Notes: generated by a model from the sequence alone, not told the origin. 64,000 nt of DNA from Alphaproteobacteria bacterium (GCA_017983635.1 JAGOBA010000004.1:62001-126000), one strand, 5' to 3'. Counted from the stretch's first letter, positions 7,889 through 16,237 are shown. Translations and numbers: made by a program.

Positions 7889-9844
7889 ATGCTCGGCGTC
7901 TGTTATTACCCGGAACAATGGCCTGAGAAGATGTGGGCCGATGACGCCAAACGAATGGCGGAATTGGGGCTTCGGTATGTGCGGATCGGCGAGTTCGCCT
8001 GGAGTGTGATCGAGCCCGACCCTGGCCGTTTCGACTGGGGATGGCTGGACCGCGCCGTTGAGACGCTGGGGAAGGCGGGTCTCAAGATCGTGATGGGGAC
8101 ACCAACGGCGACGCCGCCCAAGTGGCTGATCGACCGGCACGCTGACGTTCTGGCGTTCGACGCCGAGGGGCGCCCGCGGCGATTCGGGTCTCGGCGACAC
8201 TATTGTTTCTCAAGCCAGACCTTCCGGGCGGAGAGCCGACGGATCACCGAGGCGGTGGCACAGCGCTATGGGAAGCACGATGCCGTTGCAGGATGGCAAA
8301 CGGACAACGAGTACGGGTGCCATGACACGGTTCGATCGTACTCTCCGAATGCTGCGGCCGCGTTTCGGGCGTGGTTGCGGGCGCGCTATGGCGATGTCGG
8401 CACGCTGAATGAAGCTTGGGGCAATCGCTTCTGGAGCATGGCGTATCGCTCGTTCGACGAGATCGATCTGCCAATGCTGGCAGTGACGGAACTCAATCCT
8501 ATCCACCGGCTCGACTTCTACCGGTTCTCGTCCGATCAGGTGGCGGCGTTCAACGCGGAGCAGGTAGAGATAATCCGGCGGCATTCGCCCGGGCGGTTCA
8601 TCACTCATAACTTCATGGGTGCGTTCGTCGACTTCGATCACTTCAAGACGGGCGAGACGCTGGACCTGGCCAGCTGGGATTCTTATCCGCTGGGTTTTAC
8701 CGACAGTTTGCCGATGACGGGGTTCAGCGAGGCGGAACGCATGCGCTACGCCTCGACAGGGCATCCTGACATCTCGGCGTTCCACCATGATCTCTATCGC
8801 GGCGTTGGGCGCGGGCGGTTTTGGGTGATGGAGCAGCAGCCCGGGCCGGTGAATTGGGCGCTGTGGAATCCGAGTCCGTCGCCGGGGATGGTTCGCCTTT
8901 GGGCTTGGGAAGCACTGGCGCACGGCGCGGAGGTGGTGAGCTTCTTCCGCTGGCGACAGGCGCCGTTCGCTCAGGAACAGATGCATGCTGGGCTCAATCG
9001 TCCCGACAATGTGCTCGATGTGGGCGGGCAAGAGGCGGCCCGTGTTGCGGGTGAGTTGAAGGGTGAGTGGTGGCGCGGTGCCATGACGTGCACGTCACCT
9101 GTTGCACTCGTGTTCGACTATGAGGCGGCGTGGATACATTCGATACAGCCGCAAGGGCGTTCGTTCAGCTACATCGCGCTGGTGTTTACCTGGTACACAG
9201 CGCTCCGACGGCTTGGTGTCGATATCGACATCGTTGCTCCGGGTGCGGACCTTTCGCGTTATCGAGCCGTGTTCGTGCCGAGCTTGCCTCACGTGAATGC
9301 AAAGGCTGCTGCGGCGTTTACTTCCTTTAACGGTCACGTGGTGTTTGGGATTCGCACGGGTGCGAAGACGGAGAGTTTTCGGATTCCGGCGAATCTCCCC
9401 ATTGGGCCGTTGCAATCGTTGATGCCGGTGAAGGTCACGCGGGTGGAAAGTTTACGGCCTGGTGTGACGCGCGATGTGGCTTGGGGAAATAAGCAATACG
9501 CTTGCGGAACGTGGTCCGAGCACATCGAGGCAGGCGTTGGCGCTGACGTTCTGGCCAGTTTTGCCAATGGATCGCCAGCGCTCATTCGACAGAGCAAGCG
9601 CCACTACGTGGCGGTGTGGCCCACGCGAGAGTTGGCGATAGACATCGCGCAGCATGTCTTGAGCGAAGCGGGTGTGGCGACTGTTGCGCTACCTGAAGAC
9701 GTGCGTGTGCGGTGTCGTGGCAACGTCACATTCGCGTTCAACTTTGGAAGTGATTCGCTTGCGGCGCCCGCGGCATCGAATGTGCGGTACGTGTTGGGCG
9801 GGCAGACGATCGGTGCACACAACTTGTCCGCCTGGACGAAGTGA
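7889..9844 (+). CDS. GH42 beta-galactosidase-like glycosidase
   Basis: Glycoside hydrolase family 42, normally releasing terminal beta-galactose (some members act on arabinosides or galacto-oligosaccharides). 651 aa, no signal peptide, so cytoplasmic. The N-terminal barrel contains QTDNEYG with the likely acid/base E141 and WVMEQQPG with the likely nucleophile E315. The trimerisation and C-terminal domains follow. AAGGA lies before the ATG. No sugar transporter or regulator is adjacent, so substrate and induction cannot be inferred from context. Confidence 0.92.
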   Translation: MLGVCYYPEQWPEKMWADDAKRMAELGLRYVRIGEFAWSVIEPDPGRFDWGWLDRAVETLGKAGLKIVMGTPTATPPKWLIDRHADVLAFDAEGRPRRFGSRRHYCFSSQTFRAESRRITEAVAQRYGKHDAVAGWQTDNEYGCHDTVRSYSPNAAAAFRAWLRARYGDVGTLNEAWGNRFWSMAYRSFDEIDLPMLAVTELNPIHRLDFYRFSSDQVAAFNAEQVEIIRRHSPGRFITHNFMGAFVDFDHFKTGETLDLASWDSYPLGFTDSLPMTGFSEAERMRYASTGHPDISAFHHDLYRGVGRGRFWVMEQQPGPVNWALWNPSPSPGMVRLWAWEALAHGAEVVSFFRWRQAPFAQEQMHAGLNRPDNVLDVGGQEAARVAGELKGEWWRGAMTCTSPVALVFDYEAAWIHSIQPQGRSFSYIALVFTWYTALRRLGVDIDIVAPGADLSRYRAVFVPSLPHVNAKAAAAFTSFNGHVVFGIRTGAKTESFRIPANLPIGPLQSLMPVKVTRVESLRPGVTRDVAWGNKQYACGTWSEHIEAGVGADVLASFANGSPALIRQSKRHYVAVWPTRELAIDIAQHVLSEAGVATVALPEDVRVRCRGNVTFAFNFGSDSLAAPAASNVRYVLGGQTIGAHNLSAWTK

Positions 9845-10021
9845 TTCGCGTTCATCGATTTCGATTTCTACGCGCGTAGCCGAACGCAATTACAAATCAG
9901 AGCGCGCGTTGAATCGATTCGTGGAGAAGATTTTTTCGATTCATTCGATTCAAGCGTTGACCAAAAAACGCATCGCGGTCATAAGCGAATGCAGCGGTGT
10001 CAAGTGCATCGCTAGCGATTC
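9843..10021. promoter_or_regulatory. Cluster of six GANTC (CcrM) sites upstream of two small membrane genes
   Basis: GANTC sites lie at 9843, 9911, 9916, 9938, 9947 and 10017; four fall within 41 bases. Two of them form the palindrome GAATCGATTC (9911-9920). A promoter-like pair, TTGACC (9957-9962) and CATAAG (9980-9985) with 17-base spacing, follows directly. In alphaproteobacteria GANTC is methylated by CcrM and read by GcrA, linking transcription to chromosome replication. The rest of 9845-10116 shows no convincing gene. Confidence 0.5.
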
Positions 10022-10116
10022 TAACGGTACTGATGTTTGACGGGCACATGCTGGCAAACGCGTTCAGTTGGGTCCGCTGCAAAAAAATCCGAACGTTTAA
10101 GTACGGAGTTACGGGT

Positions 10117-10272
10117 ATGGATTTGTTCGTCGCGGTGGGGATTTTGTTTGGAATGGGGTATCTGGCCGGCTTCGGCCTGCGGTCGTTGAGCGTTCACAAA
10201 GGCTCGCGCTACCGCCCAATGTCGTCGCTGCGCGACTTCGACTATCGCGAGGATCCCGTATGGATGCGTTGA
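10117..10272 (+). CDS. Small single-pass membrane protein (51 aa)
   Basis: I chose the ATG at 10117 because GGAG sits eight bases upstream. An in-frame GTG at 9997 would add 40 unconvincing residues. The protein has an N-terminal membrane helix (FVAVGILFGMGYLAGFGL) followed by a short basic then acidic cytoplasmic tail. It overlaps the next small gene by 13 bases in another frame. No family recognised. The pattern suggests a regulator or subunit of a membrane complex, which is inference. Confidence 0.55.
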   Translation: MDLFVAVGILFGMGYLAGFGLRSLSVHKGSRYRPMSSLRDFDYREDPVWMR

Positions 10273-10376
10273 TCCTGGCTTTCCTTATTGTCGGCGCTGG
10301 ATTTCTGACCGGATACTTGGTCCGGGACCGTTCCGCGAAGCGCCGCCGCTTGCTGGAGCGCAAGCTCGGGCTTTGA
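10260..10376 (+). CDS. Small single-pass membrane protein (38 aa)
   Basis: ATG at 10260 inside the end of the preceding 51-aa gene, stop at 10374-10376. One hydrophobic helix (LILAFLIVGAGFLTGYLV) is followed by a strongly basic tail (RDRSAKRRRLLERKLGL). The overlap suggests translational coupling. It resembles its neighbour in layout, including a GFLTGYLV/GYLAGFGL-like helix end, so the two may be a diverged pair. Function unknown. Confidence 0.5.
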   Translation: MDALILAFLIVGAGFLTGYLVRDRSAKRRRLLERKLGL

Positions 10377-10429
10377 GCTTCGCCTAAAGTTGGGTTGAGC
10401 GGCTGGGAGCATGGCGCCATAGTGCGGCG

Positions 10430-11593
10430 ATGGACCTCGCTCAACCGTTACCTTTCAATTTCAAGCTTGCCACGTTGCCGCCGGAAGCCGAGCGCTTGCG
10501 GGGCGAGGTGCGTTCGTTCCTGGCGTCGGAAGTTCAGGCGTTCGCGCCGGAGCTTCGCGCGCAGTCGTGGAGCGGCTTCAACCCAGAGTTCAGCCGTAAG
10601 CTCGGCGCGCGGGGCTTTATCGGCATCACGTGGCCGAAAGCCTATGGCGGGCACGAGCGATCGGCGCTTGAGCGCTACGTCGTTGTGGAGGAGTTGCTGG
10701 CGGCCGGCGCCCCTGTTGCGGCGCATTGGGTCGCGGACCGGCAGAGCGGTCCGTTGTTACTGAAGTTTGGCACCGAGGAGCAGCGCCGTCGTGTGTTACC
10801 GGGGATCGCGAAGGGCGAGACCTATTTCGCGATCGGCATGAGCGAGCCCGATTCGGGTTCGGACCTGGCCAGCGTGCGGACGCGCGCGACGCGGACCAAT
10901 GACGGTTGGCGGGTGAAGGGCACGAAGCTGTGGAGTTCGTGGGCGCACAAGGCGCAATACATGATCGCGCTGTTCCGGACGGGTGAGGGTGCCGATCAGC
11001 GGCAGATGGGGCTCACGCAGTTTCTGGTCGATATGTCCAACCCCGGGATCAAGGTGCGGCCGATCGCGGACCTCACGGGGCACGAGCACTTCAACGAAGT
11101 TGTGTTCGACGACGCGCTGCTGCCGCACGATGCGATCATCGGTGCGGAGGGGCAGGGGTGGGCGCAGGTGACCGCGGAGCTCGCGTACGAGCGCTCGGGG
11201 CCGGAGCGGTTTTTGTCGAGCATGATGTTGCTGAAGCACTTGGTTGCAGCGGCTGGGCCCAACCCGTCGGAGCGGGTGGCGATTGCACTTGGGCGGTTGA
11301 CGGCGCGGCTGCACGCGTTGCGGACGTTGTCGGTATCGGTTGCAATGCAGTTGCAAGCCGGCGCGAACCCGGCGCTGGAGGCAGCGTTGGTGAAAGATGT
11401 CGGCGCGGTCTTTGAGCAAGACATTCCAGAGGTGGCGCACGAACTGTTCGGTTTCGAACCGTCGGGGCAGGCCGAGGATGCGATGCTTCGCATTCAGGCG
11501 CAGCTAACGCAGGCGGCGCCGTCGTTCTCGTTGCGCGGTGGCACGCGCGAGATTTTGCGCGGCATCATCGCGCGCGGCTTAGGGTTGAGGTGA
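10430..11593 (+). CDS. Acyl-CoA dehydrogenase, larger subunit of a pair
   Basis: FAD-dependent acyl-CoA dehydrogenase, 387 aa, catalysing alpha,beta-desaturation of an acyl-CoA. The FAD/substrate region FAIGMSEPDSGSDLASV is near residue 137, and the C-terminal GGTREILRGIIARGLG near 367 is typical. The candidate base is the Glu in AELAYERSGPERF rather than a YEGT-type Glu, as in isovaleryl/long-chain-type members. The next gene, four bases on, is a shorter paralogue. Adjacent long/short pairs form heteromeric enzymes acting on bulky substrates such as steroid side chains in actinobacteria; that substrate is inference here. Confidence 0.87.
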   Translation: MDLAQPLPFNFKLATLPPEAERLRGEVRSFLASEVQAFAPELRAQSWSGFNPEFSRKLGARGFIGITWPKAYGGHERSALERYVVVEELLAAGAPVAAHWVADRQSGPLLLKFGTEEQRRRVLPGIAKGETYFAIGMSEPDSGSDLASVRTRATRTNDGWRVKGTKLWSSWAHKAQYMIALFRTGEGADQRQMGLTQFLVDMSNPGIKVRPIADLTGHEHFNEVVFDDALLPHDAIIGAEGQGWAQVTAELAYERSGPERFLSSMMLLKHLVAAAGPNPSERVAIALGRLTARLHALRTLSVSVAMQLQAGANPALEAALVKDVGAVFEQDIPEVAHELFGFEPSGQAEDAMLRIQAQLTQAAPSFSLRGGTREILRGIIARGLGLR

Positions 11594-11597
11594 GGCG

Positions 11598-12623
11598 ATG
11601 AGCGAGACCGCACAGCTCATTCACGACGCCGCGCATCGTCTGTTTGCGCAGCAGGTGACCGTCGATCTGCTTCACAAGGTTGAGAGCGGTGTCTTCCCGG
11701 ATGCGCTGTGGGAGGCGGTCGAAGAGGCAGGGTTCCTGGACACACTTGCCGATCGTGACAGCGCGCCGTACGAGCGCGCTGCGAATACGGCAGCGCTGCT
11801 TCGCGCTGCTGCGCGACATCTGGCGCCGATACCGCTCGGCGAGACGATCGTTGTGCGGGCCTGGCTTGGGCTACGAAACGTGAAGGTGCCGCGTGGGCCG
11901 CTGAGCTTTGCGGTTCTTGATGGTCATACGCATACGCATGGCGATCATGCGCATCTCGAAGGGCGCGTGGTGAGGGCGCCCTATGCGCGCCATGCTTCGA
12001 CGCTGTTGGTTGCAGCGCTTGGCGGCAACGAAGGTGTGTTGATCGCACCGCGCCGCGGCAAAGCGGCGAACGGCGCCAATGTCGCGAACGAACCACGCGA
12101 TAGTCTGCTCTTCGGCGACACGGCGGGGGCGACGGTTCCGGGCATCAGCGGTGACGACTTGATGTGCGCGGGCGCGGCCTTGCGTTCGATGGCGATCGCC
12201 GGTGCGCTGGAACGCGTACTAATGCAAACGGTCGAATACTCACGAACACGTGTTCAGTTCGGCAAATCGATCGCGAGCTTTCAGGCGATTCAGCAGCAGC
12301 TGGCGGTTCTCGCAGGGCATGCGGCGGCGGCAGGTATCGCCGCTGAAGCGGCCGTTGCCGATCTCGAATCGCCGGCGCGTCTCTCCAAGTCGGCGGCGGT
12401 GGCGAAGATTCGCACTGGCGACGCGGCGGGTGCAGCCGCATCGATCGCGCATCAAGTGCATGGCGCGATCGGCATCACAAAGGAGCATTCGCTGCATTTT
12501 GCGACGCGACGGCTGTGGTCGTGGCGGGCGGAGTTCGGCTCAGAGTCTTATTGGGCGGAGCGGCTTGGGCGCGCTGCATGCAAAGCGGGTGCCGAGGCTT
12601 ATTGGCCCTCGGTGACCGCTTGA
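11598..12623 (+). CDS. Acyl-CoA dehydrogenase, short partner subunit
   Basis: 341-aa acyl-CoA dehydrogenase-fold protein. The C-terminal helical domain is clear (SRTRVQFGKSIASFQAIQQQ near residue 215, VHGAIGITKEHSLH near 288), while the N-terminal FAD-binding half is diverged and short. The motif MSEPDSGSD of its partner is absent. This asymmetry fits the non-catalytic or half-site subunit of an alpha2beta2 dehydrogenase. It is co-transcribed with the preceding gene and ends in a strong hairpin. Confidence 0.82.
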   Translation: MSETAQLIHDAAHRLFAQQVTVDLLHKVESGVFPDALWEAVEEAGFLDTLADRDSAPYERAANTAALLRAAARHLAPIPLGETIVVRAWLGLRNVKVPRGPLSFAVLDGHTHTHGDHAHLEGRVVRAPYARHASTLLVAALGGNEGVLIAPRRGKAANGANVANEPRDSLLFGDTAGATVPGISGDDLMCAGAALRSMAIAGALERVLMQTVEYSRTRVQFGKSIASFQAIQQQLAVLAGHAAAAGIAAEAAVADLESPARLSKSAAVAKIRTGDAAGAAASIAHQVHGAIGITKEHSLHFATRRLWSWRAEFGSESYWAERLGRAACKAGAEAYWPSVTA

Positions 12624-12632
12624 ACAAAACGA

Positions 12633-12658
12633 AACGCCGGGTGTTGCCACCCGGCGTT
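12633..12658. terminator. Bidirectional hairpin terminator
   Basis: Perfect 11-base stem, AACGCCGGGTG (12633-12643) and CACCCGGCGTT (12648-12658), loop TTGC, between the convergent acyl-CoA dehydrogenase and PepSY-like genes. Read leftward it is followed by TCGTTTTGTT, so it is an intrinsic terminator for the leftward gene and a plausible stop for both. Confidence 0.75.
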
Positions 12659-12683
12659 CGCAGTCACATTCTATTGAACGTTG

Positions 12684-13181
12684 TTAGATGTAGCGCAGGT
12701 CGAGCACGCGGCCCGTGTACGGGTTGATGCGGAGCATCACCGGCCGGCCGCGGCCGGTGTAGGCGAACGCGCGATAACCCCAGCCCCAACGCGCCGGGCG
12801 CAGGCCGCGCACGCCGTAGAAGCCTTGGGCTTCGAGGCGACGGGTTAGGCGCCAGATGTTCAGCGGCTGCTGATGGCGGAATTCGTTGAAGCCCTGACGG
12901 CCCCAGCCGCGTTCCCAGCGGTCGAAGTTACCGTTCTGGCGGTCGAAGTCGAAGCGGCGGTTGTCGAACCGGCGGTCGGGCTGGAAACCACGGTCGTCGA
13001 AGTTGCCATCTTGGTTCCATTGGCCCTGGCCCTGATAGCCGCCGCCGTTGTTGTAGGGTTGATTCTGGTAAGCTTGGCCGTTGTTACCCTGATAAGGATA
13101 ATTGTCGGCAAGAGCAGGTGCGGCAAAGCCCATGACACCCAATGTCAAGGCGGCTGCAACGGTTGTCACAAGTTTGCGCAT
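12684..13181 (-). CDS. Secreted Gln/Asn/Gly-rich protein with a PepSY-like C-terminus
   Basis: Start chosen at 13181 because GGAG is suitably placed before it; an ATG five codons upstream has none. The signal peptide ends near AAPALA/DN. The middle is rich in N, Q, G, Y, then F, D and R (disordered, repetitive NRRFDFDRQNG-like stretches). The last 60 residues resemble a PepSY-type module (LEAQGFYGVRGL, then RPVMLRINPYTGRVLDL). PepSY domains commonly inhibit peptidases or kinases in the periplasm. It is divergent from a second PepSY gene and the two-component system. Confidence 0.7.
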   Translation of the reverse strand: MRKLVTTVAAALTLGVMGFAAPALADNYPYQGNNGQAYQNQPYNNGGGYQGQGQWNQDGNFDDRGFQPDRRFDNRRFDFDRQNGNFDRWERGWGRQGFNEFRHQQPLNIWRLTRRLEAQGFYGVRGLRPARWGWGYRAFAYTGRGRPVMLRINPYTGRVLDLRYI

Positions 13182-13308
13182 TGTATTTATCTCCATTCAA
13201 AAGGTGGAACATCCAACCCTTGGAACGCATATTGCGACCGGCAGTCTGAATGTGGTCTGGATGACCCATTCATGCGGGGTTCAGTGAGTCAGACCTATCT
13301 ATACGGGC

Positions 13309-13668
13309 ATGCGTAGCGTTCTTCGTTCCCTCCTCCTTCTTGCGGCCTGCGTGGCCGGTGCAGCCCTTCCGGCGGCCGCGGCGGCGGATTCGCGTCCCAA
13401 GGACGGGTTTGTGCTGGCACAGGGCTGGGGGCGCGACCAAGATCGAGCCCGCGATGGTGTGCGGGCCGGTCAGCTGCTGCCGCTCGAGGCTGTACTTTCT
13501 CGGGTTGCCGGCCAATTACCGCCTGGATCGCGCCATCTTGCGGTCGACGGACCGATGGAACGTGGCGGGCGGTGGATTTACCGCATTAAGTGGCTGACCC
13601 CGGACGGGCGTGTGCTTATCGTGTTCGCGGATGCCGAGACCGGCCAGGTTCTCGACGTGCGCGGCTGA
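13309..13668 (+). CDS. Periplasmic PepSY-domain protein
   Basis: 119 aa with a cleavable signal peptide (AAALPAAAAA near residue 25) and a PepSY-like domain ending in RVLIVFADAETGQVLDVRG. It lies 16 bases before a PhoP-like response regulator and is probably in the same operon. Small periplasmic PepSY or FeuN-type proteins restrain PhoQ/FeuQ kinases in rhizobia and relatives, so a sensor-inhibitor role is plausible but inferred from position. Confidence 0.75.
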   Translation: MRSVLRSLLLLAACVAGAALPAAAAADSRPKDGFVLAQGWGRDQDRARDGVRAGQLLPLEAVLSRVAGQLPPGSRHLAVDGPMERGGRWIYRIKWLTPDGRVLIVFADAETGQVLDVRG

Positions 13669-13684
13669 GCGAAGCTGGAGCGAA

Positions 13685-14374
13685 ATGCGTATTCTTGTCG
13701 TCGAAGATGATCCTGACTTGCTGCGTCTCCTTGCGGGGGCGCTCAAGGATCAGGGCTATGTGGTCGATACCGCGAAAGACGGCGAGGAAGGTCATTTCCT
13801 CGGCGACACCGAACCGTATGACGCGGTGATCCTCGATCTTGGTCTGCCCGCGATGGACGGGCTCACGGTACTTGAGAAGTGGCGCAAGGCCGGCAAGACG
13901 ATGCCGGTCTTGATCCTGACCGCGCGCGACCGCTGGAGCGACAAGGTGGCTGGTCTCGACGCGGGTGCCGACGACTACGTGTCGAAGCCGTTCTATACGG
14001 AAGAAGTTCTCGCCCGCGTTCGCACGCTGCTGCGCCGCGGGGCGGGGCTTTCGTCGAACGACATCGAGTGCGGGCCGTTGCGCATCGATACGCGCGCCGC
14101 GCGCGTGACGGTGCAGGGCAATCCGATCAAGCTGACCTCGCTCGAATACCGCTTGCTCGCCTATCTCGGCCATCACAAGGGCCGTGTCGTTTCGCGCGGC
14201 GAGTTGGTCGAGCATCTCTACGATCAAGACTTCGACCGGGATTCGAACACGATCGAAGTGTTCGTCGGACGGCTGCGCAAGAAGCTTGGCGTGAATGTGA
14301 TCCAAACGATGCGCGGTCTTGGCTATAAGCTCGACGAAGGAGCCGCCGACGCCGACGCTGATGCTGCCCACTAA
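13685..14374 (+). CDS. OmpR/PhoP-family response regulator
   Basis: Two-component transcription regulator, 229 aa. Receiver domain with the acidic pocket ED (8-9), phospho-acceptor D51 in VILDLGLPAMDGL and the conserved lysine in YVSKPF. The C-terminal winged helix ends in NTIEVFVGRLRKKLG and TMRGLGYKL. Start at 13685 because GGAGCG precedes it and the receiver begins MRILVVEDD. The partner kinase gene overlaps its end. Sequence style is PhoP/FeuP-like. Confidence 0.92.
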   Translation: MRILVVEDDPDLLRLLAGALKDQGYVVDTAKDGEEGHFLGDTEPYDAVILDLGLPAMDGLTVLEKWRKAGKTMPVLILTARDRWSDKVAGLDAGADDYVSKPFYTEEVLARVRTLLRRGAGLSSNDIECGPLRIDTRAARVTVQGNPIKLTSLEYRLLAYLGHHKGRVVSRGELVEHLYDQDFDRDSNTIEVFVGRLRKKLGVNVIQTMRGLGYKLDEGAADADADAAH

Positions 14375-15764
14375 CTCGCTCGCCTTTCGGCTGACCGCGA
14401 TTGCCGCGGTGTGGAGCGTCTTGGGGCTCATCGCTGGCGGCTATGGCTTGTCGACGCTGTTTCGCAATTCCGCCGAGCGTAGCTTCGACACGCGGTTGCT
14501 TGCCGACCTTGAAAGTGTGATTGCGGTCGCCGAGCTCGATTGCGCCGGCACGGTGACGATGCCGCGGCCGCTGTTCGCTGAGCGGTTCATGAATCCGTTC
14601 TCAGGGTGGTATTGGCAGGTCGGTTCGGTCGAGAAGCTGGCGAACCAACGGCCGAAGCAGATGATGCGGTCGCGCTCGTTGTGGGATCAGTCGCTGGGCA
14701 TTCCGTCGATCAAGACATCGAGCGAACTTCGTTCGGGCTATGTGGTTGGGCCGAAGAAGCAAAACCTGCGCTACGTTGAACGGACGGTCTCGTTGCCGGC
14801 GCCGGAGGAGGTCGAAGGCGGTCAGACGTGCCGGGGCGAGGGGAGCTTCGACATCGTTGTCGCCGGGGATCTGAAGGATGTCGAGGCCGAAATCGACAGC
14901 TTCAACTCGACGCTTTTTTGGTCGGTGGCGGTGTTGGCGGCCGGATTGATCGGCGCGATGATCGTGCAGGTTCGGTTGGGCTTGGCGCCGCTGGATCAGG
15001 TTTCGCAGTCGCTGGCGGCGATCCGCGAGGGGCGTGCGGACAAGCTGGAGGGGCCGTTTCCGACCGAGATTCAGCCGCTGGCCGACGAGCTGAATGCGCT
15101 GGTCGCGCACAACGAAGAAGTCATCGCGCGGGCGCGAACGCATGTGAGCAACTTGGCGCACTTTCTGAAAACACCGCTCAGCGTGATCGCGAACGAGGTG
15201 CAGGGTGTGGCCACGCCGCTGGCCGAAACCGTGGCGCGGCAGGTGCAGACAATGCGTCGGCAGGTCGATCACTATCTGGCGCGCGCGCGGACGGTGGCGT
15301 CGGCGAAGGTCATCGGCGCGCGTACCGAGGCGGCGCCGGTGCTCGCGGATCTCACACGGGCGCTGTCGAAGATCTATGCCTCGCGCGGGATTCGGATCGA
15401 GCGGGAGTGTCCGGAGGGTCTCAGCTTTCGTGGCGATCGCTCGGACTTCGAAGAGATGATCGGCAATCTCATGGACAACGCCTGCAAGTTTGCCGAGGGC
15501 GAAGTGACGGTGAAGGTCTCGTCTGGGCGGCCTGGGCGCCTGCTGGTGGTGGTGGCCGACGACGGACCGGGGCTCACTGAAGAACAACAGAAGCGGGTGA
15601 TCGAGCGCGGCGAGCGTTTGGACGAGACCAAGCCCGGGTCTGGGCTCGGGCTTGGGATCGTCAAAGAGATTGCATCGCTCTATGGCGGGCAGATGAAATT
15701 GGGGCGGGCCGAAGCCGGCGGCTTGTCGGTCGAGTTGGACCTGCCGGCTGTTCAGACGGCCTAG
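14361..15764 (+). CDS. PhoQ/FeuQ-like sensor histidine kinase
   Basis: Membrane sensor kinase. With the ATG at 14361 it has 467 aa; an upstream in-frame start at 14319 is possible. Membrane segments at about 8-30 and 184-206 enclose a 150-residue periplasmic domain holding only two cysteines (61 and 157). A HAMP-like linker follows. The H-box is NLAHFLKTPLSVI (H267), the PhoQ-like version rather than the usual HELRTPL. N-box NLMDNACKFA, G1 DDGPGL and G2 GSGLGLGI are intact. Its stop codon overlaps that of the convergent XRE gene. Confidence 0.9.
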   Translation: MLPTNSLAFRLTAIAAVWSVLGLIAGGYGLSTLFRNSAERSFDTRLLADLESVIAVAELDCAGTVTMPRPLFAERFMNPFSGWYWQVGSVEKLANQRPKQMMRSRSLWDQSLGIPSIKTSSELRSGYVVGPKKQNLRYVERTVSLPAPEEVEGGQTCRGEGSFDIVVAGDLKDVEAEIDSFNSTLFWSVAVLAAGLIGAMIVQVRLGLAPLDQVSQSLAAIREGRADKLEGPFPTEIQPLADELNALVAHNEEVIARARTHVSNLAHFLKTPLSVIANEVQGVATPLAETVARQVQTMRRQVDHYLARARTVASAKVIGARTEAAPVLADLTRALSKIYASRGIRIERECPEGLSFRGDRSDFEEMIGNLMDNACKFAEGEVTVKVSSGRPGRLLVVVADDGPGLTEEQQKRVIERGERLDETKPGSGLGLGIVKEIASLYGGQMKLGRAEAGGLSVELDLPAVQTA

Positions 15765-16069
15765 ACCTCTTCTTTTTTCTTCTTTTTCTTCTTGTCTTTC
15801 TTTTTCCTGTCGGCGTCGGCGGGCGACTCCGTGGCGTCGCGCTCTTTGTCCTTCTTCTTGTCCTTCTCGGGGCCGTGATAGTCGTCGACTCCGCTCAAGA
15901 TCGCGAAGCAGGCGAGGCGCACCGTGCGGGGGATCTTGACCGGGTCCCCGTCGCGTTCGCCCTTTTCGTAGTACTGCACCACACGCCGCTTCAGGCCGAG
16001 CGCGTCGGCGGCTTCTTTTTGAGATAAATCCAGGCCTTTACGCCAGCGCTTAAAGTCGTGTCCCTTCAT
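15761..16069 (-). CDS. XRE-family DNA-binding protein with lysine-rich tail
   Basis: 102 aa from the ATG at 16069. Residues 1-60 form a helix-turn-helix (DFKRWRKGLDLSQKEAADAL and RVVQYYEKGER). The last 35 residues are almost entirely K, D and E (several KKKD repeats), coded by a purine-rich tract at 15768-15810. Three palindromes CGCAC-N3-GTGC(G/A) lie in its upstream region, so it is likely an autoregulated repressor that also controls the divergent 58-aa gene. Targets elsewhere are unknown, but a related site overlaps the DUF2849-cysI promoter. Confidence 0.75.
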   Translation of the reverse strand: MKGHDFKRWRKGLDLSQKEAADALGLKRRVVQYYEKGERDGDPVKIPRTVRLACFAILSGVDDYHGPEKDKKKDKERDATESPADADRKKKDKKKKKKKEEV

Positions 16070-16163
16070 TTGGGCCACCCCACCAACTTGTTGTTTTTGC
16101 AAATGCGTTCCGCACACGGACGATAGCACGGGGTGAGTCAAATTCGCCACGGGGCAATAAAAG

Positions 16164-16237
16164 CGCACGATGTGCGTTTCATATACTTGTCACAAAGCGC
16201 ACAATGTGCATATTAACCAACAGACGCACTGTGTGCG
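16164..16237. promoter_or_regulatory. Three palindromic operators with an overlapping promoter
   Basis: Sites are CGCAC-GAT-GTGCG (16164-16176), CGCAC-AAT-GTGCA (16198-16210) and CGCAC-TGT-GTGCG (16225-16237), centres 34 and 27 bases apart. A rightward promoter fits around them: TTGTCA (16187-16192), 18-base spacer, TATTAA (16211-16216). The second site fills the spacer and the third covers the expected start, classic repressor positions. They lie between the divergent XRE and 58-aa genes. Confidence 0.65.

Noticed and set aside
9997-10116. Longer GTG start for the 51-aa membrane protein
   Set aside because: No ribosome site there, and the added residues do not look like a protein start; the ATG at 10117 has GGAG at good spacing.
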